From assembly GCF_040560245.1 (NCBI RefSeq), contig NZ_JAKMWP010000016.1: a DNA stretch of 64,000 bases; one strand, 5' to 3'. The notes under the pieces are model-generated. The model searched no databases. It saw nothing but the letters and a program-made list of their open reading frames with translations, and was not told the DNA's origin. Shown here piece after piece: positions 28,114-37,040 of this stretch (its first letter is position 1; the number at the start of each line of letters is the position of its first letter). A program made the translations under genes and the position numbers. Source of the stretch: Morganella sibonii (GTDB lineage Bacteria > Pseudomonadota > Gammaproteobacteria > Enterobacterales > Enterobacteriaceae).

Positions 28114-28283
28114 GATGTCTCATGCCGTTGGATGAACACATGAGATTGCCCGGGGTTAACAGGCAGTACAGCTTATGTTTTTATAAGTCCTGTTTTTATC
28201 CTGTTTGTCTGATTTTTTATCAGAACGGGTATTTTTATTATAAATATCTGTCGTAACCGGATGTGTGTTTGCTCTTTCTAAAG

Positions 28284-28308
28284 AAAAAACCCAATGAAAA
28301 CATTGGGT
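28284..28308 (-). terminator. Second orphan minus-strand terminator
   Basis: Stem ACCCAATG (28289-28296) with CATTGGGT (28301-28308), loop AAAA. Six A on the left form the minus-strand T-run. Again no gene lies upstream. Confidence 0.7.
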
Positions 28309-28844
28309 ATCAATGCGTTATATACTCAATTTTTATTAAAATATGATAAGAGGCTTAAAGAGCATGTGTCGGATTACGTTTTATCTGTAAACCTGAAACG
28401 TGACAATCACAGCAGTAATTATATGTGATATATGTCACGTAAAAACACCTGTTTTAGCTGTATTTGTAATTCCAATGTAACTTGTCATATTGTTTTTAAC
28501 CAAATAATCACATTTTAATGTGTTCTGTTAATCGGCCCGGTAATTGAATAAATCCTGTTTTTTTATTGCACTGAGCAATAAAACTGATAAAAAAATGATT
28601 TTTAGTGACTGACAGCGATAATGTGAACAGGCGCTGTTTTCAGTGATCTCCCTGCGATATATTCCGCTGTGATTTTCGTTACATGGTTTGTATAGCTCCG
28701 GATAATTGTTTCTTTTCCCTTTTTTATCGCTGTTTTTTAGCGGAAACAGTACTGTTTCCCGCTGTAACAGTAAATTGGGTATTTTGATATTTTATTTTAA
28801 ATCAATGGGTTAATTATTTTTGAATTTTATGGTAGTAATTTATT

Positions 28845-28860
28845 AGTGATAATGATCACA
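28845..28860 (+). promoter_or_regulatory. CRP-type site upstream of ivbL-ilvBN
   Basis: AGTGA-TAATGA-TCACA matches TGTGA-N6-TCACA in nine of ten conserved positions. E. coli ilvBN is CRP-activated. The -35/-10 elements downstream are not clear. Confidence 0.65.
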
Positions 28861-28976
28861 ATTCAGCGGCTGAATAAAAAATAAATGAAAAAAGGCTTGT
28901 ACAGATTTCATTCTTATGTTTTTTTAAAGTACGAACCGAATTTATTCATACACAATTTACTGTTGAGAGATACCCC

Positions 28977-29084
28977 GTGAAACCATTCACCCGTCCGCAA
29001 AACGTACTACTAACAACCGCGCTATCAGACGCGGTTGTCGTCGTGCGTGTGGTAGTGGTGGTGGTCGTCGGCAGCGCGCCGTAA
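28977..29084 (+). CDS. ivbL: ilvBN operon leader peptide IvbL
   Basis: 35-codon leader with GTG start and GAGAG ribosome-binding site 7 bases upstream. The C-terminal part contains four Val, one Arg and seven Val in a row, then GSAP. E. coli IvbL ends in a very similar way (VVVVRVVVVVGNAP). Leu codons (LLTTAL) precede the Val run. Ribosome stalling at Val/Leu codons when charged tRNA is scarce prevents formation of the downstream terminator and lets ilvBN be transcribed. Confidence 0.92.
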   Translation: MKPFTRPQNVLLTTALSDAVVVVRVVVVVVVGSAP

Positions 29085-29111
29085 CGGGCTGGGATCAGCA
29101 ACAGGATCACT

Positions 29112-29145
29112 AACCCCGCCGGCGTAAACCGAGCGGGGTTTTTTT
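29112..29145 (+). terminator. ilvBN attenuator
   Basis: Stem AACCCCGC (29112-29119) with GCGGGGTT (29133-29140) and then TTTTT, 28 bases after the leader stop. It is the regulated terminator of the leader. Confidence 0.9.
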
Positions 29146-29194
29146 ATGTCAGGCTCCGCGAAACTGAACCGGTTGTTAAGAAAAGGATGATGTT

Positions 29195-30886
29195 ATGGGA
29201 GCTTCACAGCAGACTCAGGCAAAAACCCGGATGACGGGGGCGGAATTAATTATCCGCATGTTAGAACAGCACGGGATTACCTCTGTCTCCGGGATTCCGG
29301 GCGGGGCGGCTCTGCCGCTGTATGATGCACTGGGCAAAAGCCGCATCCGCCATATCCTCGCCCGTCACGAACAGGGGGCCGGGTTTATCGCACAGGGTAT
29401 TGCCCGCACAACCGGCAAAGCGGCGGTATGTATCTCCTCCAGCGGGCCGGGTGCGACCAATCTGATGACCGCGATTGCGGATGCCAAACTGGATTCGGTT
29501 CCGCTGGTCTGTATCACCGCCCAGGTCTCTTCGCCGATGATCGGTACCGATGCCTTCCAGGAAGTGGACACTTACGGCATGTCTATCCCTATCACCAAGC
29601 ATAATTATCTGGTGCGCAACGTTCAGGATCTGCCGGGTATTATCGCCGATGCATTCCGTATTGCGGAATCCGGCCGTCCGGGACCGGTCTGGGTGGATGT
29701 GCCGAAAGATGTTCAGGCAGCCATCATTGAGATTGATGAATTGCCGCCAATTATGCCAAAAGATTCGTTACCGCTGTTTGATGCCGAAAAAGTCAGCGAA
29801 GCGGCCGCCATGATTAATCAGGCGAAGCGCCCGATCCTGTATATCGGCGGCGGTATTGTGGCTTCACAGTCACAGCAGCTGGTGCAGAGTTTTGCCGAAC
29901 GGGCCGGGTTACCGACCACCATGACCCTGATGGGGTTAGGTACCATTCCGCAGCAGCATCCGCTCTATCTGGGGATGTTAGGGATGCACGGCGCCCGCTA
30001 TACCAACATGATTTTGCAGGAATCTGATTTGCTGATTGTGATCGGGGCGCGTTTTGACGACCGGGCCATCGGCAAAGCCGAGCAGTTCTGCCCGGATGCC
30101 AAAATTATTCATGTGGATATCGACCGTGCGGAGATCAGCAAGATCAAGCAGCCGGATATCGCGATCAACGCGGATGCCGGACAGGTTCTCGCCATGCTGC
30201 TGCCGCAGATTGAGGTGAATACGCGTCAGGCGTGGAATGATCATATCACGCAGATCAAGCAGGAATTCCCTCTGGAGCAGATCAACAAGAGCAATCCGTT
30301 AAGTCACTTCGGGCTGATCGCTGCGGTGGCGGATGCGGTGGATAACGATGCCATTATCACCACGGATGTCGGCCAGCACCAGATGTGGGTGGCGCAGGCG
30401 TATCCGTTATGTCGTCCGCGCCAGTGGCTGACCTCCGGCGGGCTGGGAACCATGGGCTTTGGGTTACCGGCGGCGATTGGTGCCGCACTGGCGGAGCCGT
30501 CACGTAAAATTATCTGCTTTACCGGTGACGGCAGTATTATGATGAATATCCAGGAGATGGCGACAGCCGCAGAGCATAATCTGGATATCAAAATTATTCT
30601 GATGAACAACCAGGCGCTGGGGATGGTTCACCAGCAGCAGACGCTGATGTTCGATGAGCATATTGTGGCATCTGCCTATCCGTATCAGACTGATTTTGTG
30701 ACGATTGCCAAAGGTTTCGGATTGCATACCTGTGATCTGAATAAAGAGAGTGATCCGCATGCTGCATTGCAGGCGGCGATTGACCATCCCGGGCCGTGTC
30801 TGATCCACGCATTAATCGATGTCAGTGAAAAAGTGTGGCCGATGGTATTGCCGGGTGATGCCAATATCGATATGGTCACAGCCTGA
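29195..30886 (+). CDS. ilvB: Acetohydroxyacid synthase I, large subunit
   Basis: Thiamine-diphosphate enzyme that condenses two pyruvates (or pyruvate plus 2-oxobutyrate) in valine, leucine and isoleucine synthesis. 563 residues (E. coli IlvB 562). The catalytic Glu lies in RHEQGAGFIAQG near residue 60. The ThDP motif runs from GDGSIMMN to ILMNNQALGMV near 445-475. AAGGAT precedes the ATG at 29195. Its stop is followed after 17 bases by ilvN. Regulated by ivbL attenuation. Confidence 0.96.
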   Translation: MGASQQTQAKTRMTGAELIIRMLEQHGITSVSGIPGGAALPLYDALGKSRIRHILARHEQGAGFIAQGIARTTGKAAVCISSSGPGATNLMTAIADAKLDSVPLVCITAQVSSPMIGTDAFQEVDTYGMSIPITKHNYLVRNVQDLPGIIADAFRIAESGRPGPVWVDVPKDVQAAIIEIDELPPIMPKDSLPLFDAEKVSEAAAMINQAKRPILYIGGGIVASQSQQLVQSFAERAGLPTTMTLMGLGTIPQQHPLYLGMLGMHGARYTNMILQESDLLIVIGARFDDRAIGKAEQFCPDAKIIHVDIDRAEISKIKQPDIAINADAGQVLAMLLPQIEVNTRQAWNDHITQIKQEFPLEQINKSNPLSHFGLIAAVADAVDNDAIITTDVGQHQMWVAQAYPLCRPRQWLTSGGLGTMGFGLPAAIGAALAEPSRKIICFTGDGSIMMNIQEMATAAEHNLDIKIILMNNQALGMVHQQQTLMFDEHIVASAYPYQTDFVTIAKGFGLHTCDLNKESDPHAALQAAIDHPGPCLIHALIDVSEKVWPMVLPGDANIDMVTA

Positions 30887-30903
30887 TGACAGAGGACAGA
30901 ATC

Positions 30904-31188
30904 ATGGAAAAAAATAATCAGCCTATCGCTCTGGAACTGGTCGTCCGTAACCACCCCGGTGTTATGACGCACATTTGCGGTCTGTTTGCCCGCCGGGCGT
31001 TTAACGTGGACGGTATTCTGTGCCTGCCGCTGCCGGGACAGGATCACAGCCATATCTGGCTGCTGGTGAAATCGGATGATCGACTAAGCCAGATGGTCAG
31101 TCAGGTGGAAAAACTGGAAGACGTGCAGGACGTAAAATACAACGAAGACATCAGTATCTTTGAGCAACTGAATAAATACATTCAGTAG
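30904..31188 (+). CDS. ilvN: Acetohydroxyacid synthase I, small regulatory subunit
   Basis: ACT-domain subunit that binds valine and gives feedback control of IlvB. 94 residues. The signature LELVVRNHPGVMTHICGLFARRAFNV occupies the first half (split here across residues ~9-35) and is nearly the E. coli sequence. An in-frame ATG overlaps the ilvB stop at 30886, but the ATG at 30904 has AGAGGA 7 bases upstream and fits the E. coli N-terminus and length better. Confidence 0.95.
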   Translation: MEKNNQPIALELVVRNHPGVMTHICGLFARRAFNVDGILCLPLPGQDHSHIWLLVKSDDRLSQMVSQVEKLEDVQDVKYNEDISIFEQLNKYIQ

Positions 31189-31194
31189 TGTGAT

Positions 31195-31222
31195 AAAACC
31201 GGGCTGATAAGCCCGGTTTTTT
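31195..31222. terminator. Terminator of ilvBN
   Basis: Perfect 10-bp stem AAAACCGGGC (31195-31204) with GCCCGGTTTT (31211-31220), followed by TT. The left A tract may also stop the converging regulator gene. Confidence 0.88.
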
Positions 31223-31230
31223 GTCCGGGC

Positions 31231-31788
31231 TTACGGCGATGTCTGGCCGATATGGGAATAAGACATAATCAGCGTACCGCTCAGATCGCCTTCCATGCAG
31301 ATATAAGAGTGGGGAATATCACAGGAGAACGCATAGAAATCCCCCGGTTCCAGCAGTACTGTCTGATCTTCATTAAAGCGCATCATCAGCGTACCCTGAT
31401 GGATAAGAATATGTTCATGGGTACCGGTACTGTGCGCGGGACTGTTAATAATCGCACCGCGGATCATCTTCAGGTGCCAGATCTCCGAAATATTCCCCAT
31501 ACCGACACGGAATTTAAAATCTTCCGCATATTCCCCTTTAAAGACTTTATTTTTTTCGTAACGGGGATAACCTTCATTACTGGCGGTAAACAGATCGCCC
31601 AGCGGAAAACGCAGTGCAACGGCAATGGCCTCCAGTGTATCGATACGCGGATTGGAATCACCGGATTCCAGTTTGGACAGCGCGGCTTTCGAGATGCCGG
31701 AGAGTTTTGAAAGATCATTGAGCGACAGGTTACGCGCCTGGCGCAGCAGTTTGACTTTCTGGCCGATGTGGGCACTGGTTTTAAGCAT
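31231..31788 (-). CDS. XRE-cupin transcriptional regulator
   Basis: 185 residues. N-terminal HTH (~8-62; recognition segment SKAALSKLESGDSNP) joined to a C-terminal cupin (~105-180; GTHEHILIHQGTL and LEPGDFYAFSCDIPHSY hold the usual metal-site His and Glu). Such regulators sense small organic ligands. Divergent from the TSUP permease, with a 170-base gap, which suggests it controls that gene (inference). The effector is unknown. Confidence 0.85.
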   Translation of the reverse strand: MLKTSAHIGQKVKLLRQARNLSLNDLSKLSGISKAALSKLESGDSNPRIDTLEAIAVALRFPLGDLFTASNEGYPRYEKNKVFKGEYAEDFKFRVGMGNISEIWHLKMIRGAIINSPAHSTGTHEHILIHQGTLMMRFNEDQTVLLEPGDFYAFSCDIPHSYICMEGDLSGTLIMSYSHIGQTSP

Positions 31789-31958
31789 AATGTAATTGAT
31801 ACCAATGAAATTTGCAGGGAAACCCTGTTAGTATTGCACACTTGTTGTACAACAGTAAGCCGTGATTTTCCGGAAAGACAGGTCTGATAAATGATGTTAT
31901 CAGATGAAAGCGTCCGGCATGGTGATAATTAACATATGTCATTAAACGGGTGCTCACC

Positions 31959-32708
31959 ATGATCTACACCCTGCCATGGGCAGATTTTTTCATCTGTTTT
32001 ACCGTGCTCTTCGCCGGTTATCTGGTCTTCGGGATGGTCGGATTCGGATCTGCGCTGATCGCAAGTCCGGTGCTGGCTTTCTTTATTCCGGTTTCGCACA
32101 TTGTGCCGATGCTGGCACTGATGGATCTGGGCGCGGCGGTGATTAACGTCACCCGTGACGGGCGCAAAGCTGATTTTGCCGAGCTGAAGTGGATGGTACC
32201 GCTGATGATCGGCGGCAGTCTGATTGGTGCGGCGATTCTGCTGAAAACACATCCGGATCTGCTGGCGGTGTTCCTCGGGGCGTTTATTGTTCTCTATGCG
32301 CTTTATTCCCTCTTTATTAAGAAGACGGCACGGCATTATCCGCAGAAATATATTATTCCGTTCGGTATCGGCGGCGGTATTCTGAGTGCGCTGTTCGGGG
32401 CGGGCGGGTTTGTGTATGCCATCTATTTTGCCGGGCGGATTGAGGACAGAAACCGGTTCCGTATCACGCAGACCACGCTGATTGGCTTCAGTACATTAAC
32501 CCGCGTGATTATTTTTCTGATCATGGGCATCTATTGGAACAGCGAAATCGCTATTACTGCGCTGCTGTTTCTGCCTGCGATGGTGGCGGGGATTGTCCTC
32601 GGGCGGCATATCACCATGCGTATTCCGAAAGAGGCCTTTTTCCGTTTCCTGAATATGGTGATCCTGCTGGCCGGGCTGACGCTGCTGATCAGTAACCTGG
32701 TGCACTGA
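31959..32708 (+). CDS. TSUP-family permease (TauE/SafE)
   Basis: 249-residue integral membrane protein with about eight helices. The duplicated TauE/SafE motif is seen as FGMVGFGSALIASPVL in the first half and GGGILSALFGAGGFVYAIYFAGR in the second. Families in this group move sulfite, sulfoacetate or other sulfur and organic anions. The substrate here is unknown. The ATG at 31959 starts MIYTLPW. A GTG at 31950 would add three residues. Ribosome-binding site is poor. Pairs with the divergent XRE-cupin regulator. Confidence 0.83.
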   Translation: MIYTLPWADFFICFTVLFAGYLVFGMVGFGSALIASPVLAFFIPVSHIVPMLALMDLGAAVINVTRDGRKADFAELKWMVPLMIGGSLIGAAILLKTHPDLLAVFLGAFIVLYALYSLFIKKTARHYPQKYIIPFGIGGGILSALFGAGGFVYAIYFAGRIEDRNRFRITQTTLIGFSTLTRVIIFLIMGIYWNSEIAITALLFLPAMVAGIVLGRHITMRIPKEAFFRFLNMVILLAGLTLLISNLVH

Positions 32709-32714
32709 CGGCGG

Positions 32715-33506
32715 TCAGCGCAGGATTTTTTTAGCGCATTGCCGGGCGCGCAACAGCTCATCACCGGTTTTGCTTTTACGGAAACAGTCGCGGTAGCGGG
32801 CGGCATAGGCACTGTATTCTGCCTGTGCGTCCGGCAGCGGCAGTGACAGCAGATGATTAATAAAGGTAAAACTGCCGATCTCCGCATGCTGAAAATCCAC
32901 CGGATTTTTCCATTCCCCGCCCCAGCGGAGAAAACCGTGGCTGAAAACCAGCGGCAGCACCGTTTCCATTTTTCCGTCGCGGATAGCTTCTCTGTTGGTC
33001 AGCGCCGTGGCGGATTGCGGCGGGCTGATGGTCACACGGTCGTTTTTATCGCGGAAGCGGTAAGGGTTTTGCTGCGGATTAATATCGATCGCCATGCCGT
33101 AAGCGTGTTTTGACCAGGCTTTCTGACTTGCCTGACGGCGGCCGTTAAATGCCGACGTATTATTAGCCGCCATGGATGCCTCATCATCACCGCCGAAGGC
33201 CTCTATCGGCAGCACACTGTGCAGCGGGAATTTCTGCCGGTACAACTCACCGAACAGCGCTTCGGTTTCAGGGGCAATAATATCGGCGACAGTAATGGTG
33301 CCGGTGCGGGTTTCGCCCTCAAAGGTGATAAACCGGACATCCACATTCACCAGCCGTTCACAGGGCACCGGGTTTTCCGGTGTGATAATGCCAAGTGCGG
33401 TCATTGCGCGGCAGGTGTCCGGGCTGAGCGGGGTGATCGCGGCATGTGCCGCCGGTAAAACAGCGCAGAACAGGCTCACGGGGAGGAGATAAGCAGTCAG
33501 TTTCAT
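32715..33506 (-). CDS. Periplasmic M15-family (VanY-like) carboxypeptidase
   Basis: 263 residues from the ATG at 33506. A signal peptide ends near AHA (residue 22). The M15 metal motif SKHAYGMAIDINPQQNP (His and Asp ligands) lies near residue 140, and WGGEWKNPVDFQHAEI holds the third His. This predicts a zinc D,D- or L,D-peptidase acting on peptidoglycan stem peptides. Upstream codons in the same frame (to 33629) lack a ribosome-binding site and would spoil the signal peptide. A C-terminal Cys-containing tail (RDCFRK, RQCAKK) is unusual. Convergent with the TSUP gene. Confidence 0.8.
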   Translation of the reverse strand: MKLTAYLLPVSLFCAVLPAAHAAITPLSPDTCRAMTALGIITPENPVPCERLVNVDVRFITFEGETRTGTITVADIIAPETEALFGELYRQKFPLHSVLPIEAFGGDDEASMAANNTSAFNGRRQASQKAWSKHAYGMAIDINPQQNPYRFRDKNDRVTISPPQSATALTNREAIRDGKMETVLPLVFSHGFLRWGGEWKNPVDFQHAEIGSFTFINHLLSLPLPDAQAEYSAYAARYRDCFRKSKTGDELLRARQCAKKILR

Positions 33507-33654
33507 TACAGATTCCGTCATCAGGCACCGGGACGGATGATGATAACCCGTCCGTGCGGCAGATGTGAAAAAATTCCCGGATTTGGCCTTGATTATCAGG
33601 ATTTTTCCTAAGATAATCGTTTGCCTCAAAAAATCACATCTTTTCTCTGTTGAA

Positions 33655-33670
33655 AGCCAAACGTTTGCGT
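33655..33670 (+). promoter_or_regulatory. PurR box 1 upstream of ghxP
   Basis: AGCCAAACGTTTGCGT differs from the palindromic PurR consensus ACGCAAACGTTTGCGT at two positions. It predicts purine repression of the permease gene. Confidence 0.75.
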
Positions 33671-33718
33671 CGTGTGTGTCCGGTTTTTTACCCGGAAACC
33701 GGCGGATTTTTTCTGAAA

Positions 33719-33734
33719 ACGCAATCGTTTACGT
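33719..33734 (+). promoter_or_regulatory. PurR box 2 upstream of ghxP
   Basis: ACGCAATCGTTTACGT, 14 of 16 positions as in the PurR consensus, 64 bp from box 1 and 36 bases before the ATG. A third, weaker copy may lie at 33611-33626. Confidence 0.7.
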
Positions 33735-33769
33735 GATGTGACACAAAATTCATTAACACAGGTGATGAC

Positions 33770-35116
33770 ATGTCTGCGACACAGCCGCAAAGCGGGTGCA
33801 AATTAGACCAATTTTTTAAACTGACTGAACGCGGGACGACTGTCCGCCGTGAAGTTCTCGCCGGACTGACCACATTCCTGGCGATGGTGTACTCCGTGAT
33901 TGTTGTGCCGGGTATGCTCGGCCAGGCGGGTTTCCCGCATACGGCAGTTTTTATCGCCACCTGTCTGGTTGCCGGGTTCGGCTCTCTGCTGATGGGGCTG
34001 TGGGCGAATCTGCCGATGGCGATCGGCTGTGCGATCTCCCTGACAGCCTTTACGGCATTCAGCATGGTGCTTGGTCAGAATATCCCGATTCCGGTAGTAC
34101 TGGGCGCGGTCTTCCTGATGGGGGTTCTGTTTACCCTGATCTCCGTAACCGGTATCCGGACATGGATTCTGCGTAATATTCCGATGGGGATTGCGCACGG
34201 TACCGGTATCGGTATCGGTCTGTTCCTGCTGCTGATCGCCGCCACCAATATCGACCTTGTGATCAAAAACCCGAATGCGGGTATGCCGGTGGTGCTGGGG
34301 GATTTCACCTCTTTCCCTGTGATGATTGCACTGGCCGGTCTGGCGGTGATTTTCGGCCTGGAACGTCTGAAAGTCCCGGGTGCGGTACTGCTGGTTATTA
34401 TTGCGATTTCCGTTATCGGGCTGATTTTTGACCCGAATGTGAAATATCAGGGCTTTTTCAAATTACCGTCTCTCGGTGATGACGGGCTGTCACTCTTCTT
34501 CAGCATGGATATCATGGGCGCACTGAAGCCGCTGGTGTTGCCGACAGTCCTGGCACTGGTGATGACGGCGGTGTTTGATGCGACAGGTACGATCCGCGCG
34601 GTTGCCGGTCAGGCGAATCTGCTGGATAAAGATAATCAGATCATTAACGGCGGCAAAGCACTGACAACTGACTCAGTCAGCAGCATTGTGGCCGGTGTTG
34701 TCGGCGCGGCGCCTGCGGCTGTGTATATCGAATCTGCGGCCGGTGCTGCTGCAGGCGGCCGTACCGGTCTGACCGCGACGGTAGTCGGTGTGCTGTTCCT
34801 GCTGATCCTGTTCCTCTCTCCGCTCTCTTATCTGGTTCCGGCCTATGCCACAGCACCGGCACTGATGTATGTCGGCCTGCTGATGCTGAGTAATGTCAGT
34901 AAACTGGATTTCGGTGACTTTGTCGGTTCGATGTCCGGTTTACTGTGTGCGGTGTTTATTGTGCTGACCGGTAACATTGTAACCGGGATTATGCTGGGCT
35001 TTGCTTCACTGGTTATCGGCCGTATCGCCGGGGGTGAATGGCGTAAGCTGAATATCGGCACTGTTCTTATCGCAGCGGCACTGGTGGCGTTTTATGCTGG
35101 CGGCTGGGCAATTTAA
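33770..35116 (+). CDS. ghxP: Guanine/hypoxanthine permease GhxP (NCS2/AzgA type)
   Basis: 448-residue proton-coupled purine importer in the inner membrane (E. coli YjcD/GhxP 449). Around 14 helices. Characteristic segments are GLTTFLAMVYSVIVVPGML near residue 32, HGTGIGIGLFLLLIAATN near 143, FDATGTIRAVAGQANLLDKD near 268 and SAAGAAAGGRTGLTA near 325. Neighbour of yjcE as in E. coli. Two PurR boxes lie upstream, so excess purine should repress it. Confidence 0.94.
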   Translation: MSATQPQSGCKLDQFFKLTERGTTVRREVLAGLTTFLAMVYSVIVVPGMLGQAGFPHTAVFIATCLVAGFGSLLMGLWANLPMAIGCAISLTAFTAFSMVLGQNIPIPVVLGAVFLMGVLFTLISVTGIRTWILRNIPMGIAHGTGIGIGLFLLLIAATNIDLVIKNPNAGMPVVLGDFTSFPVMIALAGLAVIFGLERLKVPGAVLLVIIAISVIGLIFDPNVKYQGFFKLPSLGDDGLSLFFSMDIMGALKPLVLPTVLALVMTAVFDATGTIRAVAGQANLLDKDNQIINGGKALTTDSVSSIVAGVVGAAPAAVYIESAAGAAAGGRTGLTATVVGVLFLLILFLSPLSYLVPAYATAPALMYVGLLMLSNVSKLDFGDFVGSMSGLLCAVFIVLTGNIVTGIMLGFASLVIGRIAGGEWRKLNIGTVLIAAALVAFYAGGWAI

Positions 35117-35226
35117 GTAATAAATCACCACTTAACGGAAGTTGGTGGTGACGATACGCTTTATTTATACGATTTGTCTCAAAATACCAATTAATTGCCC
35201 GAATTAATGGCATGAGAAGATAAAAT

Positions 35227-35263
35227 AGCAGTGGCGGATAACGCATCCGCCGCTGCTTTTTTT
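35227..35263 (+). terminator. Terminator of ghxP
   Basis: 13-bp stem (one G-T pair) formed by 35227-35239 and 35245-35257, followed by six more T. Confidence 0.88.
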
Positions 35264-35387
35264 GTATGATAGTGGCAACCGGCGGTAATTTTTTCTCTTC
35301 CGGGGTCTTATTACGGTTTTTTTGCCGTTATTAACAGTGTCTTCTTTGTCAGCGGGCTGATTAAGCCCTAAGTTCAGTAAGGGTAAT

Positions 35388-37037
35388 ATGGAAATATTCT
35401 TTACGATTCTTATTTTGATTCTGGTCGTGTCGGTGTCCGGTGTTCTCACCAAAATGATTCCGTATCGTATTCCGTTACCTATTATTCAGATCGCAATGGG
35501 GGCACTGCTTGCCTTCCCGCAGTTTGGTCTGCATGTCACGTTCGACCCTGAACTGTTTCTTGTCCTGCTGATACCGCCGTTGTTGTTTGTTGACGGCTGG
35601 AAAACCCCGACCCGGGAATTTATGCAGAAAGGGCGGGAAATCTTCATTCTGGTGCTGTTCCTGGTGCTGGTCACCGTTATCGGTATCGGGTATCTGATCT
35701 ACTGGCTGATGCCGGGGATTGAGCTGATTCCGGCCTTTGCTCTTGCTGCGGTACTGTCACCTACAGATGCCGTGGCGCTGTCGTCGATTGTCGGCAAAGG
35801 GCGCATTCCGAAACAGATGATGGGCATTCTGGAAGGCGAGGCGCTGATGAACGACGCCTCCGGTCTGGTTGCGCTGAAATTTGCCGTGGCAATTGTCATG
35901 GGCACGATGATTTTCTCGGTTACCGGGGTCACGCTGGAATTCTTTAAAGTGGCTATCGGCGGTCTGCTGGCGGGGGTGGCTGTCACCTGGCTGTACAGTA
36001 AATCGCTGCGTCTGATGAGCCGCTGGAGCGGGGATGACCCGGCCACGCAAATCGTCTTTATGTTGCTCCTGCCGTTTGCTTCTTATCTGATTGCGGAACA
36101 TATCGGTGTGTCCGGTATCCTGGCGGCCGTGGCAGCAGGGATGACTATCAGCAAATCCGGCGTGATCCGCAATGCGCCGCTGGCGATGCGTCTGCGGGCA
36201 GATAACGTCTGGGGGATGCTGGAATTCGTCTTTAACGGTCTGGTCTTTATTATGCTCGGCCTGCAACTGCCGGGGATCTGGCAGGTGTCCGTTATTGAGG
36301 CGGAACTGGACCCGACAGTAGAAACCTGGATGCTGTTTACCGCGGTTATCGTGATCTATTTTGCCCTGCTGGTACTGCGTTTCTGCTGGCTGTGGATGAT
36401 GAAAACCGTCAGCCGCCTGACCTTAAAACGCAAACCGCTGGACTTTACATTCTACACCACCCGTGACCTGTGGCTGGCGTCATTTGCCGGGGTGCGCGGG
36501 GCGATAACACTGGCGGGTGTGCTTTCCATCCCGCTGTTCCTGCCGGACGGCACACCGTTCCCGGCCCGTTATCAGATGGTGTTTATCGCCGCCGGGGTGA
36601 TTATCTTCTCGCTCTTTATGGGGGTGGTATCACTGCCGTTCCTGCTCAAGGGCATGAATGTCGGGGATAAACAGGCAGATGCCAATGAAATCCGCGCGGC
36701 GAAAGCGGCGATGGCGGAAGTGGCGATTGTCAGTATCGGCAAGATGGAAGAGCGTTTGTCCGCCAGTTCGGACGAGGCGCTGGATGCGGAAGCGATCAGC
36801 GAGGTAGCCTCGCGGGTTGCCGGACACCTCAGGCGGCGTACCGCCGGGGGGGATGAGATGGAATACAATCTCCAGGTGGAAGATCTCGAACGCCGTTTCC
36901 GTCTGACCGCACTGCGTGCCGAGCGCGGGGAGCTGTATCACCAGCGTGCGACCCGTAATATCAGCAATGAAACCCTGCAACTGCTGCTGCATGATCTGGA
37001 TCTGCTGGAAGCCCTGCTGGTTGAGAAAGAAACATAA
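35388..37037 (+). CDS. yjcE: CPA1-family Na+/H+ antiporter YjcE
   Basis: 549-residue cation/proton antiporter of the inner membrane. The N-terminal ~410 residues hold about 12 helices with LSPTDAVALSSI near residue 124, GEALMNDASGLVAL near 148 (the Asp pair of CPA1 ion sites) and GVRGAITLAGVLS near 368. The last ~130 residues are a cytoplasmic, charged helical tail. It closely resembles E. coli YjcE and sits in the same order after ghxP. bioP begins four bases after its stop, so the two may be co-transcribed. Confidence 0.92.
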   Translation: MEIFFTILILILVVSVSGVLTKMIPYRIPLPIIQIAMGALLAFPQFGLHVTFDPELFLVLLIPPLLFVDGWKTPTREFMQKGREIFILVLFLVLVTVIGIGYLIYWLMPGIELIPAFALAAVLSPTDAVALSSIVGKGRIPKQMMGILEGEALMNDASGLVALKFAVAIVMGTMIFSVTGVTLEFFKVAIGGLLAGVAVTWLYSKSLRLMSRWSGDDPATQIVFMLLLPFASYLIAEHIGVSGILAAVAAGMTISKSGVIRNAPLAMRLRADNVWGMLEFVFNGLVFIMLGLQLPGIWQVSVIEAELDPTVETWMLFTAVIVIYFALLVLRFCWLWMMKTVSRLTLKRKPLDFTFYTTRDLWLASFAGVRGAITLAGVLSIPLFLPDGTPFPARYQMVFIAAGVIIFSLFMGVVSLPFLLKGMNVGDKQADANEIRAAKAAMAEVAIVSIGKMEERLSASSDEALDAEAISEVASRVAGHLRRRTAGGDEMEYNLQVEDLERRFRLTALRAERGELYHQRATRNISNETLQLLLHDLDLLEALLVEKET

Positions 37038-37040
37038 CTG

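Larger units (their letters stand above)
27861..28976. other. 1.1-kb A+T-rich gap upstream of ivbL
   Basis: No convincing ORF on either strand. It holds the promoter of the thiol enzyme/deacylase pair at the left, two hairpin terminators oriented for minus-strand transcripts (28078-28113 and 28284-28308), an inverted repeat TCTGAT/ATCAGA near 28207-28223, and the CRP site and promoter of ivbL-ilvBN at the right. Confidence 0.6.
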
